A stretch of DNA of 64,000 bases from Lepidodermella squamata (taxonomy: Eukaryota > Gastrotricha): assembly GCA_047495785.1 (NCBI GenBank), contig JBLDXI010000009.1:4030001-4094000 (forward strand), given 5' to 3'. The notes under the pieces are model-generated. The model did not search any database, was not told the DNA's origin, and saw only the letters and a program-made list of their open reading frames with translations. Shown one piece after another: positions 25,101 to 34,700 of this stretch. The stretch's first letter is position 1. Each line of letters begins with the position of its first letter. The position numbers and the translations under genes were made by a program.

Positions 25101-27696
25101 GATCAAAACTAATACATCCACCTCCGCGTTTTTCAGAGGTCGTTCTTTTTCGAAATATAAGTCCTATCTTCATGGCATGAGTTCAAACAGGGCATCAAAA
25201 AAATGGTACAGCTTAAAAAATATTTAATCGAAAAAATAGGCGATGGCTCAAACGAGTTGCAAATAAAAAATATGAAGTCGTGAGAAATCGATCGATGCCA
25301 AGTGAAAAATAACCTTATTTGCTTAGACCAAAAAAGCAAAATAGCGGAAAAATGAATGCAGCGTAAAGACTCGAACCACAACCTTCAAAAACCAGTAACA
25401 AGAGAAGAAAAATCCGCCAAAGAGTAATAGCTAAAGTAAATGTCCCTATAGCGCAATAATGATGCAACTTCAGTCCAAGTGGCCAATTACCCTTAATTAT
25501 GACCCCGGTAAATTATTTTACTGATTCTTTTCAAATAAAGCTGTTTTTCGATTTATCCCATTATTATTAGTCTTGGAGATATCACTTCTAGCCCCACCGA
25601 CGAAGAAATTTTTTACCTTGAGACATCGAAATACCAAGGTGGCCACAGAGCTGTGAATGTCATTGCCAGTCGCAATAGGGGTGCACCGAACCACAGCGTA
25701 GACTAACTCGCCGAAAGTAGGCAAAATGACGAGTCTCATCGACCTTTGATGGTAGGCATCGCGAAGCATTTCGCCGACGCTATTGCAAGAAAGAACCAGA
25801 TCGGCAACTGCCTTTGAGTCGTCCCGAATGCCCGTGGGAGATAGACGACTGCAAGCCACAGCCACGAGATGAAGCAATCGCTGTTTGCTGAAAATTTCAA
25901 AATTATTTTCAAAAAATTAGCTCATAAAGTCAACGTACTTATCAACAGTTTGATTAGACTCTTTGATGATTTTCAGCACTGAAGATAGCCCATTCAAAGC
26001 TACAAAGGCGTCGCTAGCATGCGGACTCGAGGCGAATAGCGAGGCGCAATAATTTATATGATTGACCCGCTTCGCCGAAATCGGTCCTTTCTCATTCGCG
26101 CCACTGATATGCTCAAGCAAACTGGCAACATATCTCGTTCGATCTCGATCAGCCATTACGCCTAGCTTATCCGCTGTTGTCTGGGCAACAGGCAGCATTT
26201 TCGCGTCAAACTTGGCCGTTGCGTTGTTGTTATTCGACAACGGAGTTGTTTTAACGATTCTTTGATTATCAACGATTGAAGTTACGGTTAAATCGGTTTC
26301 GTGGAATAGCTGCAAATTGCCCCATTCTGCCATTTCGTCGTCTCCACCGCAGCCTAGGAGAGGCGCAGCAGCTGCGGCTTGAACAGCGGCCTGAACCGCA
26401 TGTTGCGGCGTTCTGGCTGTTCGAGTCTCGACAGGGCCTGAGTCCAACGCCTGGCACGGGGTTAGTCGCCCGGCTGTACCTGGTCTACTGGTGGCTAGAG
26501 AAGCCCCAGCAATCAATAACGCGGCGCGACCGCAGGCAGTTGGCGGGCGATTTGCGTTGAAGTCAACAATTCGGTTCACACTACCGGCTAGAGTCGAATT
26601 TCGGCCTTCACTTTCGCCGGCTGTGACCACCATGTTAGACGCCCTGGGTGTCTCATCCCCACTGCCCCCGGATACGTCGTGTTGCTCTTCATCGCCGCTC
26701 ATCGTGGCTGTCTCACTGTCCAGCAGGGTATGCTGCCCGTCAGTAGCCAGTGTAGCTAGACGATCGCCGAACGCAGGGTGCGACAAAATATCAGACCAAG
26801 TATAGCGTTTTAAAGGGTCTGGAACCAGCAGTCCGGTAACTAGATCGCGGAAATTTTCCGAGGGTGGTGTTCGGTTTTTCGAGCCTTCATTCCAATGCAG
26901 GGCTGAGTTAGACTGGGGCGGTGATCCAGTGAATAAATGGTAGAGCATGACTCCGAATGAGTACAGATCAGATGGAACCGACCAATCATACGTCAACCCA
27001 AGCTCAGGAGCTCGATAAGCTAGAAGAAATTCGTTTAAATATGGTAACATAAAGAATAAATTTCATTACCATCATTCACTTCAGGCGCTGCTAGGTCATA
27101 ATCCTCGCCTTCTTCGCAGAATTGGTGTTTCAACACGTCGACCAGATTTTCCCCATCTAGTTTTGATATTCCGAAATCGGCGAGTTTAAATATGCCAACG
27201 CTATCCAGTAGGACGCGAGATGGTCGCAATGGGCCGAACAAGATGCCAAGGGAGTGGCAATGGTACAAGCCAGATGCGACGCTGCTCGCGAATCGCAGGG
27301 TTACATCCTCGGGTAGATAGCCGTCTTGCTGAATTATTTTCTCTAATGTTCCACCCGAGCACAGCTCAACCACCAACCTGTAAATAAATTTGAATTGATC
27401 AATGAACTAGGATCTTCTTTAAACCTACCACAGATGGTTGTTAGTCTCATACCACTCGAAGAATTTAACGATGTTTTTGTGGGTTATCTCATAAGTTAAT
27501 CGAACCTGTCAAAATTAATTGATAAATCTAAGGACTTGATATAAAAACAAGTGCTCACCCTATTGGTAACTTCAGGCCGGCGGCATTTCTCGATGCAATA
27601 GATGGAGACAAAACTTATTTCTCCCTTCTTGCGCCCCTTGTACACGATTGTATTAGTGTACTTGTCGGTTTCCTCATAAAGCACATAATTCTCCAT
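19127..27696 (-). CDS. ULK4: ULK4, Unc-51-like pseudokinase with C-terminal ARM/HEAT repeats
   Basis: Nine minus-strand exons: 27559-27696, 27429-27505, 27070-27377, 25939-27019, 25617-25887, 24392-24947, 19911-20911, 19754-19855 and 19127-19540. The protein is 1315 aa, close to human ULK4. The start MENYVLYEE and phrases such as HKNIVKFFEWYET and VVELCSGGTL follow the family closely. The kinase-like domain lacks a Gly-rich loop and the HRD catalytic Asp (here LFGPLRPSR), but keeps a DFG motif and an APE (YRAPELGL). From about residue 520 the protein is helical-repeat-like and ends with LAQLYG and LRTLRRLV blocks that match the ULK4 C-terminus. In vertebrates ULK4 acts in neuronal and ciliary microtubule biology. 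Intron 20912-24391 is 3480 bp and carries nested genes; the others are mostly under 70 bp. Confidence 0.93.
21531..22130 (-). CDS. Nested gene: five-unit Cys-repeat protein of unknown family
   Basis: A single-exon frame of 199 aa opens at an ATG (MTDRRKAICQNTGC) inside the big ULK4 intron, on the same strand. It is built from five units of about 25 residues with the rough pattern C-x-N-x2-C-x3-G-x-P-Q-x-L-x2-L-x4-5-C. Units start at about residues 8, 38, 80, 136 and 165. The third unit is divergent and lacks the PQ. There is no signal peptide or membrane segment, so a cytosolic or nuclear metal-binding fold is possible, but I do not recognise the family. A paralogue sits 1.7 kb upstream at 23870-24241, and the two share an AAGGCTT segment just before the ATG. 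Conserved repeat spacing between paralogues argues that it is coding. Confidence 0.75.
   Translation of the reverse strand: MTDRRKAICQNTGCRYGGVPQALELLKRTPCIADHQVVCTNTSCPLRQEPQPVKELLLKKECWFVKETTEHRISESANGIKCDAAGCRSEGQVFPNLAALTKTFAECPPRIASGDFRPGYHKFLQKDLKGVGKGVCVNPRCSSGGQPQTLEGLLESNCVIWHLFVCSNRFCQFNGEPQPLGNLGATWCGQEGYEHKFYQ
22489..22640. repeat. Three dispersed copies of a 17-bp motif
   Basis: ACGCTAGTATATTTATG occurs exactly at 22489-22505 and 22624-22640, and with two changes at 22539-22555. Spacing is uneven (50 and 85 bp), so this is not a simple tandem array. It lies between the MITE-like element and the start of the 199-aa nested gene. Confidence 0.7.
22716..23149. mobile_element. MITE-like non-autonomous DNA transposon, about 434 bp
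   Basis: The ends form an imperfect terminal inverted repeat of about 23 bp: left CCGTGTTTTATCCAACACTA, right (reverse complement) CCGTATTTTATCGAATAGTA. Four positions mismatch across the 23. Both ends are flanked by TA (22714-22715 and 23150-23151), as expected for a TA target duplication. Inside, several copies of a CGAATAATAGCC-like motif sit near both ends. No transposase frame is present. TA flanks suggest a Tc1/mariner-like or other TA-targeting family; I cannot decide which. Confidence 0.7.
23870..24241 (-). CDS. Nested gene: three-unit Cys-repeat protein, paralogue of 21531-22130
   Basis: A single-exon frame of 123 aa starts MAHQTRAICRNQGCPF. It carries three of the Cys units seen in the neighbour (starting at about residues 7, 39 and 79). 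It ends after the third, so it corresponds to the N-terminal 60 percent of the 199-aa paralogue. Conserved features include C-x-N-x2-C and G-x-P-Q-x-L-x-L-L. It lies in the same ULK4 intron on the same strand, about 150 bp from the next ULK4 exon. Whether it is a complete short gene or a truncated duplicate is not clear; there is no frameshift within it. Confidence 0.7.
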   Translation of the reverse strand: MAHQTRAICRNQGCPFQGRPQPLHLLENTYCTMRTVHQPVCTNELCPFRGEPRSVELLRELTCVLSVMTDLHVFNADRTACVDLRCPSAGAVFESEQELKNKHPRCFERVASTRHNEPHSFCD

Positions 27697-27835
27697 TTGT
27701 TGTAAACAAAGCTAAAATGTAACCAAATGATGCAGCTTCTTCGGTAATTTTTAATTCATAACAGAAATCTATCAGCAAACGAACAAAATTAGGTAAATTA
27801 AAATAAGGCAAGCAAATCAAGATATCTGCCATAAA

Positions 27836-28768
27836 TTAGAGGTAAACTGAAGCAACTTTCTTAACCGAGTCATCGTCTGAGGCAGCATATTTCATACACT
27901 CAATCATATCCATATCAAATGCAACACCAGTTATCTGCTGAATAGCGGCAGTTATTCGCCAAGCATGATCACTGATATTAGACCAAGCGTTGCAAACACT
28001 ACCGGAAAGAATGTCGTCAGAAATATTGATCGGACCTAGAATAGCCGCCGGTATTCTCGACATGACGAAAATTTGTGACATCACTGTCAGAAAGGTATCA
28101 GATGTGACCCAATCTTCCGGGTTCAGAGATTGAAAGCCGAAACTAGGACAATCGTTGTACAGCACTTCCACATTTCTAGCAGCATTACTAGCAGTGCCAG
28201 AGGATACCGCACTGGATGTGGCGGTGGACGTCGGGTTGAATCTGTTGCTTCTCAGTTGGTGCTCTCCGGCGGATAATTGAGCCATGGGAATCACATCAGA
28301 CTGGCGCAATATCAAGGGAGCTATAACAATAATTTTCGAAATAGCGTTGAGCACGAAGTAATTATAGAGAGATGGCAACAAAGACATCGTTTCAGCCGAA
28401 GTCAGTGGTGTATTAACTGCGTAAATCATGAAAGGCTCATATTTTGCTTCCAGAAGATTTAATGCACGCGCCTCCCAACTCAAGTGATATAGACCCCCGG
28501 TCGCTTCAGTCGTGTCTTCCCTCATAACCATATCAGTAGCGTCGCCCTCGTCATTCATCAGATTCTCGGTATTAGCAGCAGCTTCATATAAAGCGTCGTT
28601 TTCATCGGGTTTCAACCAGGTGGGAGATCGTGTTTTCAGAATGTATTTCGAGAGAGGATCTGGCAAGCGGCGGTGCTCGCAAGGCGGTTGTATCCCAAAC
28701 AGAATACGATTTCCCAGACCGAGTTTATCGCAGTAACTGACGAAAGCGATTCGATTAGCCTTTTCCAT
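27836..28768 (-). CDS. Unassigned 310-aa protein, possibly PSMG1-like proteasome assembly chaperone
   Basis: One open exon from ATG (MEKANRIAFVSYCDK) to stop, with no signal peptide or membrane helix. The stretch around residues 230-255 (SQIFVMSRIPAAILGP) resembles the PSMG1/PAC1 region with an IPA-x-L core. The segment LSWEARALNLLEAKYEPFMI resembles its N-terminal strand. A Ser/Thr/Ala-rich insert lies near 180-200. PSMG1 partners PSMG2 in building the proteasome alpha ring. The similarity is weak and judged by eye. On the minus strand it sits directly upstream of ULK4, with only 139 bp from its stop to the ULK4 ATG. Confidence 0.45.
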   Translation of the reverse strand: MEKANRIAFVSYCDKLGLGNRILFGIQPPCEHRRLPDPLSKYILKTRSPTWLKPDENDALYEAAANTENLMNDEGDATDMVMREDTTEATGGLYHLSWEARALNLLEAKYEPFMIYAVNTPLTSAETMSLLPSLYNYFVLNAISKIIVIAPLILRQSDVIPMAQLSAGEHQLRSNRFNPTSTATSSAVSSGTASNAARNVEVLYNDCPSFGFQSLNPEDWVTSDTFLTVMSQIFVMSRIPAAILGPINISDDILSGSVCNAWSNISDHAWRITAAIQQITGVAFDMDMIECMKYAASDDDSVKKVASVYL

Positions 28769-29695
28769 GATCTTCTATGAATCACGCTGCTCACGGCATT
28801 CAACTTAACGAGAGGATGATGAAGAACAAGTCGGCTGCATATACAGGCCATCATGGTCGCCGCTAATGACGCTAAATCTTACCAACGACTTTAATGCTCA
28901 AAGAAAAAATATGTTTTTCATTCACTAATTAATTATTTTTATGATTAGGAAATAGATTGCAGGTATATTATAGCAAGGTCGACCGCATGCTTTATTCGTG
29001 GAAAATAAGCCAAGGGCCAAAACGCTCTTATCTCGCTTTTGACGACTTGGACGCTGATTTGGATCGGTTCCATTGCTGTCAAATACGCCCATCCATATTT
29101 GTCCCAATTCTCACTACTTGCTACTCATTATCTTTCTCATATCCCCCGCCGTAATTCGAAGGCATTGAAAGAATGTGAACAAGGCCTGATCCATGAAAGA
29201 AGTGAAACTCGCGATGAGACCATCGGAATTCTGAATGACTACTTTTACTGCTTCGCGATGCCACTAATGTTCTTATGGTCCAGCTGGCATCTGCGACAGC
29301 GCGAACATTTTCATCAGCACTTCACCAACAGCCTCACCAGCAGCTACCTTGTGTTGTAGATCAAACCACTAGGCCCTTCCTCCTTGTTTAGAAAATTGTT
29401 GTAATCGTATCTGCAACAGCTCGCACTTTTAGAAATGAAACCGAATCAAGCATCAGGCCTTTGAATGATTTCTAAGTTATACTGATGTTAAAATGGATTG
29501 AAAAATGTTTCCATAGCCATGAATCAGCATGAATAATCGCATGAGTTAGAAAATAATGATTTATTGAAGAAAAACGCATGATGATTTATTGCTTCAAGCA
29601 AGTCGATTAAACTAGTGCTGGTCTACGGTTAAGAGGCGTAAATATGTCTACCGTCATTCAAGCTTATATAGGGATATTTTCATAAAGTTAACGAA
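28769..29695. other. Intergenic region
   Basis: No coding exon is recognised between the start of the 310-aa gene and the stop of the Shisa-like gene. Scattered open frames carry no domain or splice context. A TTCATAG acceptor-like sequence lies just before the ATG at 28768. Confidence 0.4.
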
Positions 29696-30422
29696 TCAAG
29701 GTCGGCTGCCGCTGGCAAGTACAACAGGCGTCTCGTTGATGACAACGCCACCAAAGAAATCGTCCTGAATTGGCTGGTTGTACTCCATGGGAATATCGTA
29801 CTGTGGGACGCCCTGCTCTTCCAATTCACGCACCCGCGACCGTTTAGTGACGCGTTTTTCACAACAAGGCAACTGTTCCTCTGTCTTTTCCCAACAGGCT
29901 TTCATCTTCGTCTCCAACTTCTCCAAACATGGAAACGTTTTCTTATCGCACCATGTACACACAAATACGACTATCATCAACGAGACGGTCGTGCAAACTA
30001 GAATCGTCACGATCTTAAGAGGAATGAATAAAGCTAAAAAATGACCAAAATCAATCATTGCAAAAAACCTGAATCATTTTCTGGGGATCGCCAACACCCT
30101 TCACTGTGCTAGAGTCGCAGCAGCCTTTAGCACCAGTTCCCTGATCGATGCAACATTTCGTTCTTTTCGCTTCGATAGATGTATCGGTCAAGCATTGAAA
30201 ATCGTAGTTGCCTTCAACATTCCCTTTGGCTTTATCCAAAAGGCAATCAGCTGAATACAGTGGATCAGTCTCATTGATCTCTGTAAGAAGAGATAATTGG
30301 AGTCAACAATGTTGAAAATCGCAGAAATTACTATTGGTGTCTTGATAGATTGAAGCTGAACAAATCGTTGCTCCGAAAACGGCAACGAAAAGAATTGCTA
30401 GCTGGATTTTTACCGTGCCCAT
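29696..30422 (-). CDS. Small Cys-rich type I membrane protein, Shisa-like
   Basis: Proposed exons on the minus strand are 30332-30422, 30098-30280 and 29696-30033, giving 203 aa. Residues 1-24 are a signal peptide (MGTVKIQLAILFVAVFGATI). An extracellular Cys-rich part (DFQCLTDTSIEAKRTKCC...CC) is followed by one transmembrane helix (LKIVTILVCTTVSLMIVVFV) and a Cys/Lys-rich, then acidic, cytoplasmic tail with QYDIPMEY. The pattern of single Cys, CC and CC before one membrane span recalls the Shisa family, which binds receptors and retains them in the ER or tunes them at the surface. The second intron (30034-30097) uses a weak donor (GGTGTTGG) but is the choice that keeps the frame open. Family call is tentative. 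Confidence 0.55.
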
Positions 30423-31733
30423 GCTTACTGTTGATAATGGTAGAATTCACTCACTGTAAGAAAAATTACTGTCAAAAGGTTTCGCTTCGAACCAACAACC
30501 GGAGGCCCGTGTTCCTGGTGTGATGAGAAAATCATGAATAATTGAAACCTGCAGCGTCTTTGTCTACGATCGAGCAGCGCTGTTAAATCGATTCAAAGAA
30601 AACGGCGAAACACGAATGAGCGTGATCAAGCAACGCATTGAAATCAATATTCTGCATGAATAAGGAGCTTTTTGAAAATTCTCGAAAACCCCGAATTAGG
30701 TTGAAAAAGTCGTAGCTGAGTCCCATTTATTCATGTTTATTATCATCTCTTTTTCATCATCCTTTTTACCACAAATCATCGATTAAAAACCGTGACAAAG
30801 CCTACAGGTTAAGGTACACACAAGTATGGTGGTAACTGGAATAAAGGGCGCTTTTCACATTGTGTGACTACAGAAAAATAAATAACGCCGTCGCAATCTA
30901 CCACAGCAGCTTCGATTTATCTACAATAATAAGTGTGAACTCGCGATGCAAATCTCCGCATTTTTTTGTAAGAAAAGACCAGAAAAAGACGTATTATCAT
31001 ACACGAGCGTTATTGCTGGATCTGACATTGAACGTTAGTATCAAATAACCGGAAAATCTCTTCCCTTAAAATCGCAATTCAATCACAAAATTCGCGGCAA
31101 TTCAAGCGGACTGAGGAAGAACTGCGGGGATGATGGGCGGGGTTCTCAAGCCACTGGGACACTATTCGTCGATTCAACACAAAAGCAATAAGAAACCTGA
31201 ATATGGCACATATCAAGTGTAACAAAAAACACGAATAAGCCGATGAGAAAAGTCATGACGAGACACGTAGAGAAAGCGACATATGAACGGAATATACAGC
31301 AGTGCAAGTATTTTGCTCCCAAAATTACGAAGATAATAATCGAAAATAAAGAGAGACGATTCGCGATGGTGAATCTCTTGAAGTTATTATCATCATTTTT
31401 CAACAATACCAAATGGTTGTTTCAAGTAGCTTTCGAAAGCTTTTCGGGGTGATTTGAAGCGCAGACGCAATAAATAAGAGGGATCACGCAATTTCACAGT
31501 TTGATTTTCATCTCTCAACTCGAAGAGATCCTGCAGATTTTTTTTTACAACAAAGACACCAGGCGCGTAAATTATTTGAGGGCGGAATAATACAGGACAA
31601 ATTACTGCGAGTTGATTATATTTACGTATTTTCGACAATCATAACAATGTAAGGAGATTTTTGCTTCTTTTAAAACGCTTGATTTTCAGTACAATATGGT
31701 AAAATAGAATAGACTAAAGTTCGCAACGATTCT
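30423..31733. other. Intergenic region with unsupported hydrophobic frames
   Basis: On the minus strand two overlapping frames around 31146-31638 encode hydrophobic stretches and a DPSYLLRLRFKSP segment. Neither has an ATG in a sensible place, and I cannot join them with good splice sites. They could be remnants of a small multipass membrane protein or chance. A TTTTTCTTACAG acceptor-like sequence lies close to the ATG of the Shisa-like gene. Confidence 0.3.
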
Positions 31734-34700
31734 TCAAATGTCCTTGGCTATGTGAGCCATGCGTTGAAAGTGCGTCGCCTCGGCCGAGCGTTGCTGCATT
31801 GTCGCCAGATCGGTCATTTCAGCAACGCGACCCGCGTCCATGACCAGGACACGGTCGCAGCGGCTCGTCGGCGAGACAATCGCCTCAACGCGATGCACGA
31901 TCGTTATGATTGTCCGCTTGTGAGCTTCGACGTTCAACGTCGCCTGGATGCGGTTCTCCGTCTCGGCGTCGATACTCGCCGTCGCCTCGTCTAGGATCAA
32001 AATCGGCGAATCGCGAACTAGTGCGCGGGCTAGGCACAGCAACTGCCGTTCGCCGGTCGAAAAACGCACGTCATTCGACGAAATTGGCATCTCCAACGCA
32101 GCGGGCGAGTTGTTCTGCTTGCCCGACGTCATCGACTGGAAGAGGGTAGGGTGACCCCACCTTGACCCCATATTTGACCCTAGGAACAAGTCATTACCAC
32201 CCCCGGCCATTGATTCAGTCGACTGGTAGTAACGCGACGCTTTTTCTTGAATTTTACTCTTCATCGCACACCGCTCTAATGCCGCCCATAACTCGTCGTC
32301 TTTCCGCTCGTTATAAGGGTCGAGATTCGACCGAATAGTACCCGAAAATAGGAAAGGATCCTGCGGGACGACGGAAATGCATTTTCTCAACCGTTTTAAT
32401 GGGACATTCGCAATATCAACGCCGTCGATCAAAATCCGGCCTTTGTTGATAGCGTAGAGGCGGGTTAAAACAGCGGCGATTGAGGACTTGCCAGACCCAG
32501 ACCGGCCGACTACGGCCAGAAATTCGCGAGAATGAACGTCGAAACTAACACTATCCAACGCTAATTGGCTAGTGCCACCCTCTTCATCCTGGCCGTAACA
32601 CAACGAGACATTTTCAAATGAAACAGCCCCCTTCGACGGCCAATTCGCAGTCAATTCAACAGTTTTAGGCAGCAAAGCTTCCGCCTCAACCTCTGTTGTG
32701 AGCGACTTTCTAGTCTGGGGTGATTTCAACTCATTTTTCGTCGCATTTCCGTCAGATTCAAGGTCTTCCCTCGGCATCCGATCTTGGAAAGTTGAAATTC
32801 GCTCAACTGCTACGAAGCTGGTTTCAGCGTTCAAAAACATGCGAGTGGCGACCTGTAAAATTCCGCCCATTTCAATGACCAATGACAGGGCCAGGCCGGC
32901 AAAAGCCGGGGCGAGGTGGTTGCGCAGGACGAGAATTAGAGTGCCGGCTACTCCGATGAGTAGATTGACTAACACATCAAGCCGCCAACTCATCCAACGG
33001 CCGCTGAATTGCAGCAGCAACATAACGGCTGATGTTCGATTGATTAAGGCGGCTGCTCGATTCAGAAACATTTGCGTACGCCCGAATGAGGCGATAATCG
33101 GTGCACCGGCTACGATGGAAGCCAACAAACTGAGTAGCGGCTGGATAGTGTAGGCCTCAACGCGGCGCAAATCGCGTAGTGCAACTTGAGCGAGGCGAAA
33201 CACGAAGAAGCAGAAAACAATCATGACGAGGCAGCAGATTAAAAACCACGGCATCACGAATGAAACAGTTATACTCGCCGTAATTAAGACTGACAGGTTT
33301 GATAGCAGGAATTCAACGGAGGCTGGCAGTTTTGCTGTTACTGTACCAAAACATGAAATTATGATTGATTATTGTTGTAAATATAGTAATATTCGCACTT
33401 ACGTTCGTCAATGTCTTTGGCGAAACGCGTTATGATGGTGCCAGTTTTTGTTCGTTCGAAAAAGTGAAGAGGTGAGGACAGCAGACTCGATAGCAACGAT
33501 TTGTGCATATTATTGGAAGCCCGAAGAGCAAACTATACGTAAACGGGAAATCATACACAACTATTAATCAACAGTTACATAATTAATACCTTACCGAATT
33601 GGGGTATCAATTTTTTTTACATAATTTATCATAAAGTTAGCGTCCCTGAGATTTCAATAACTTTAAAATTCAACTATTTATTCATTCATTCGACGCTTTC
33701 GCCAATAAAAAAAATATTTCGTTGGTTATTAAATCATTTATTACTGATTAGCTGCCACATCTATAATCTATAAGGACTAATTCTCATGAATTACGGAAAA
33801 TATTGGGAGCAAGTTTGTCAAAACATGATTGCATGAGGCCATTTTTTGGGGCAAATTCAAGCAAATTTTGAATTTTCGGCGAAATTTGCAATGAAATTCA
33901 CAGAAATTTGAGCCGTTTTGGCCGTTTTGGGGCGAATTGATTATTTGGCGTAAAAAACGGATTCATCTGAAACCATCGAATCTACAGAAAATTACTACCA
34001 GCTACAAATAGGGCTCCTTAGGTAGCAAAATAGTGGAAAACCACCAAAATAACTGAAAATTGGTCGAAATGAGGCCGATGCTTCAACTACTAAACAATGT
34101 TGCTGGGAGTGAAAAGCCCTTTCTAGGCATAATTTACTGCGGGGAGTAATCAGAGTGAACCATTCTTCCGACCCAAGTTACATTTTAACATTTAAAGGAA
34201 AATTTGGAAAATATTAAGGCACGCATATAATGGAAATATTATCTTTATGACTTACCATAGCAACAAAGCAGCTTTTGATAATGGCAGAGACCAAAACACC
34301 GAAAGCACAGCAAATGTAAACAGTCGCATAGAAGTGAACGGATGCATTCGTCGAAAGATCATTATTATTGCTATTCGCCATAGCAGTAACCGTCGCGTTC
34401 ATCGAACTCGAAAAATTCGCCGAAAACCCATCGGCAACTAGCGTCCCATTATTGGCGGATGTAGCCCCGCCGCCTTGTTTCAACCAGTACGCGAGCCAGT
34501 ATTTCGTAAAGGCGACCAAGCCATGCGTGAAAACGTAGCCGAGAAACACGAACAGTATCAAAATCGGGCGACGGGCGGCGTTAGCGTACGTCCTGTAAAC
34601 AGAAAACGCAACTCGACCGCGTTTCGCCGCATCGATATTCGACTCGTCCAAATCAGGCCGAGATCGGAACAACGACTCGCCAACAGGCTGCTCAACCTCC

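Noticed and set aside
25311-25430. tRNA gene suggested by a GGTTCGAGTC box on the minus strand
   Set aside because: No A box, no pairing acceptor arms and no anticodon stem at the right distance.
31146-31638. Small multipass membrane protein on the minus strand
   Set aside because: The frames start only at TTG codons, overlap in different phases and cannot be joined with good splice sites.
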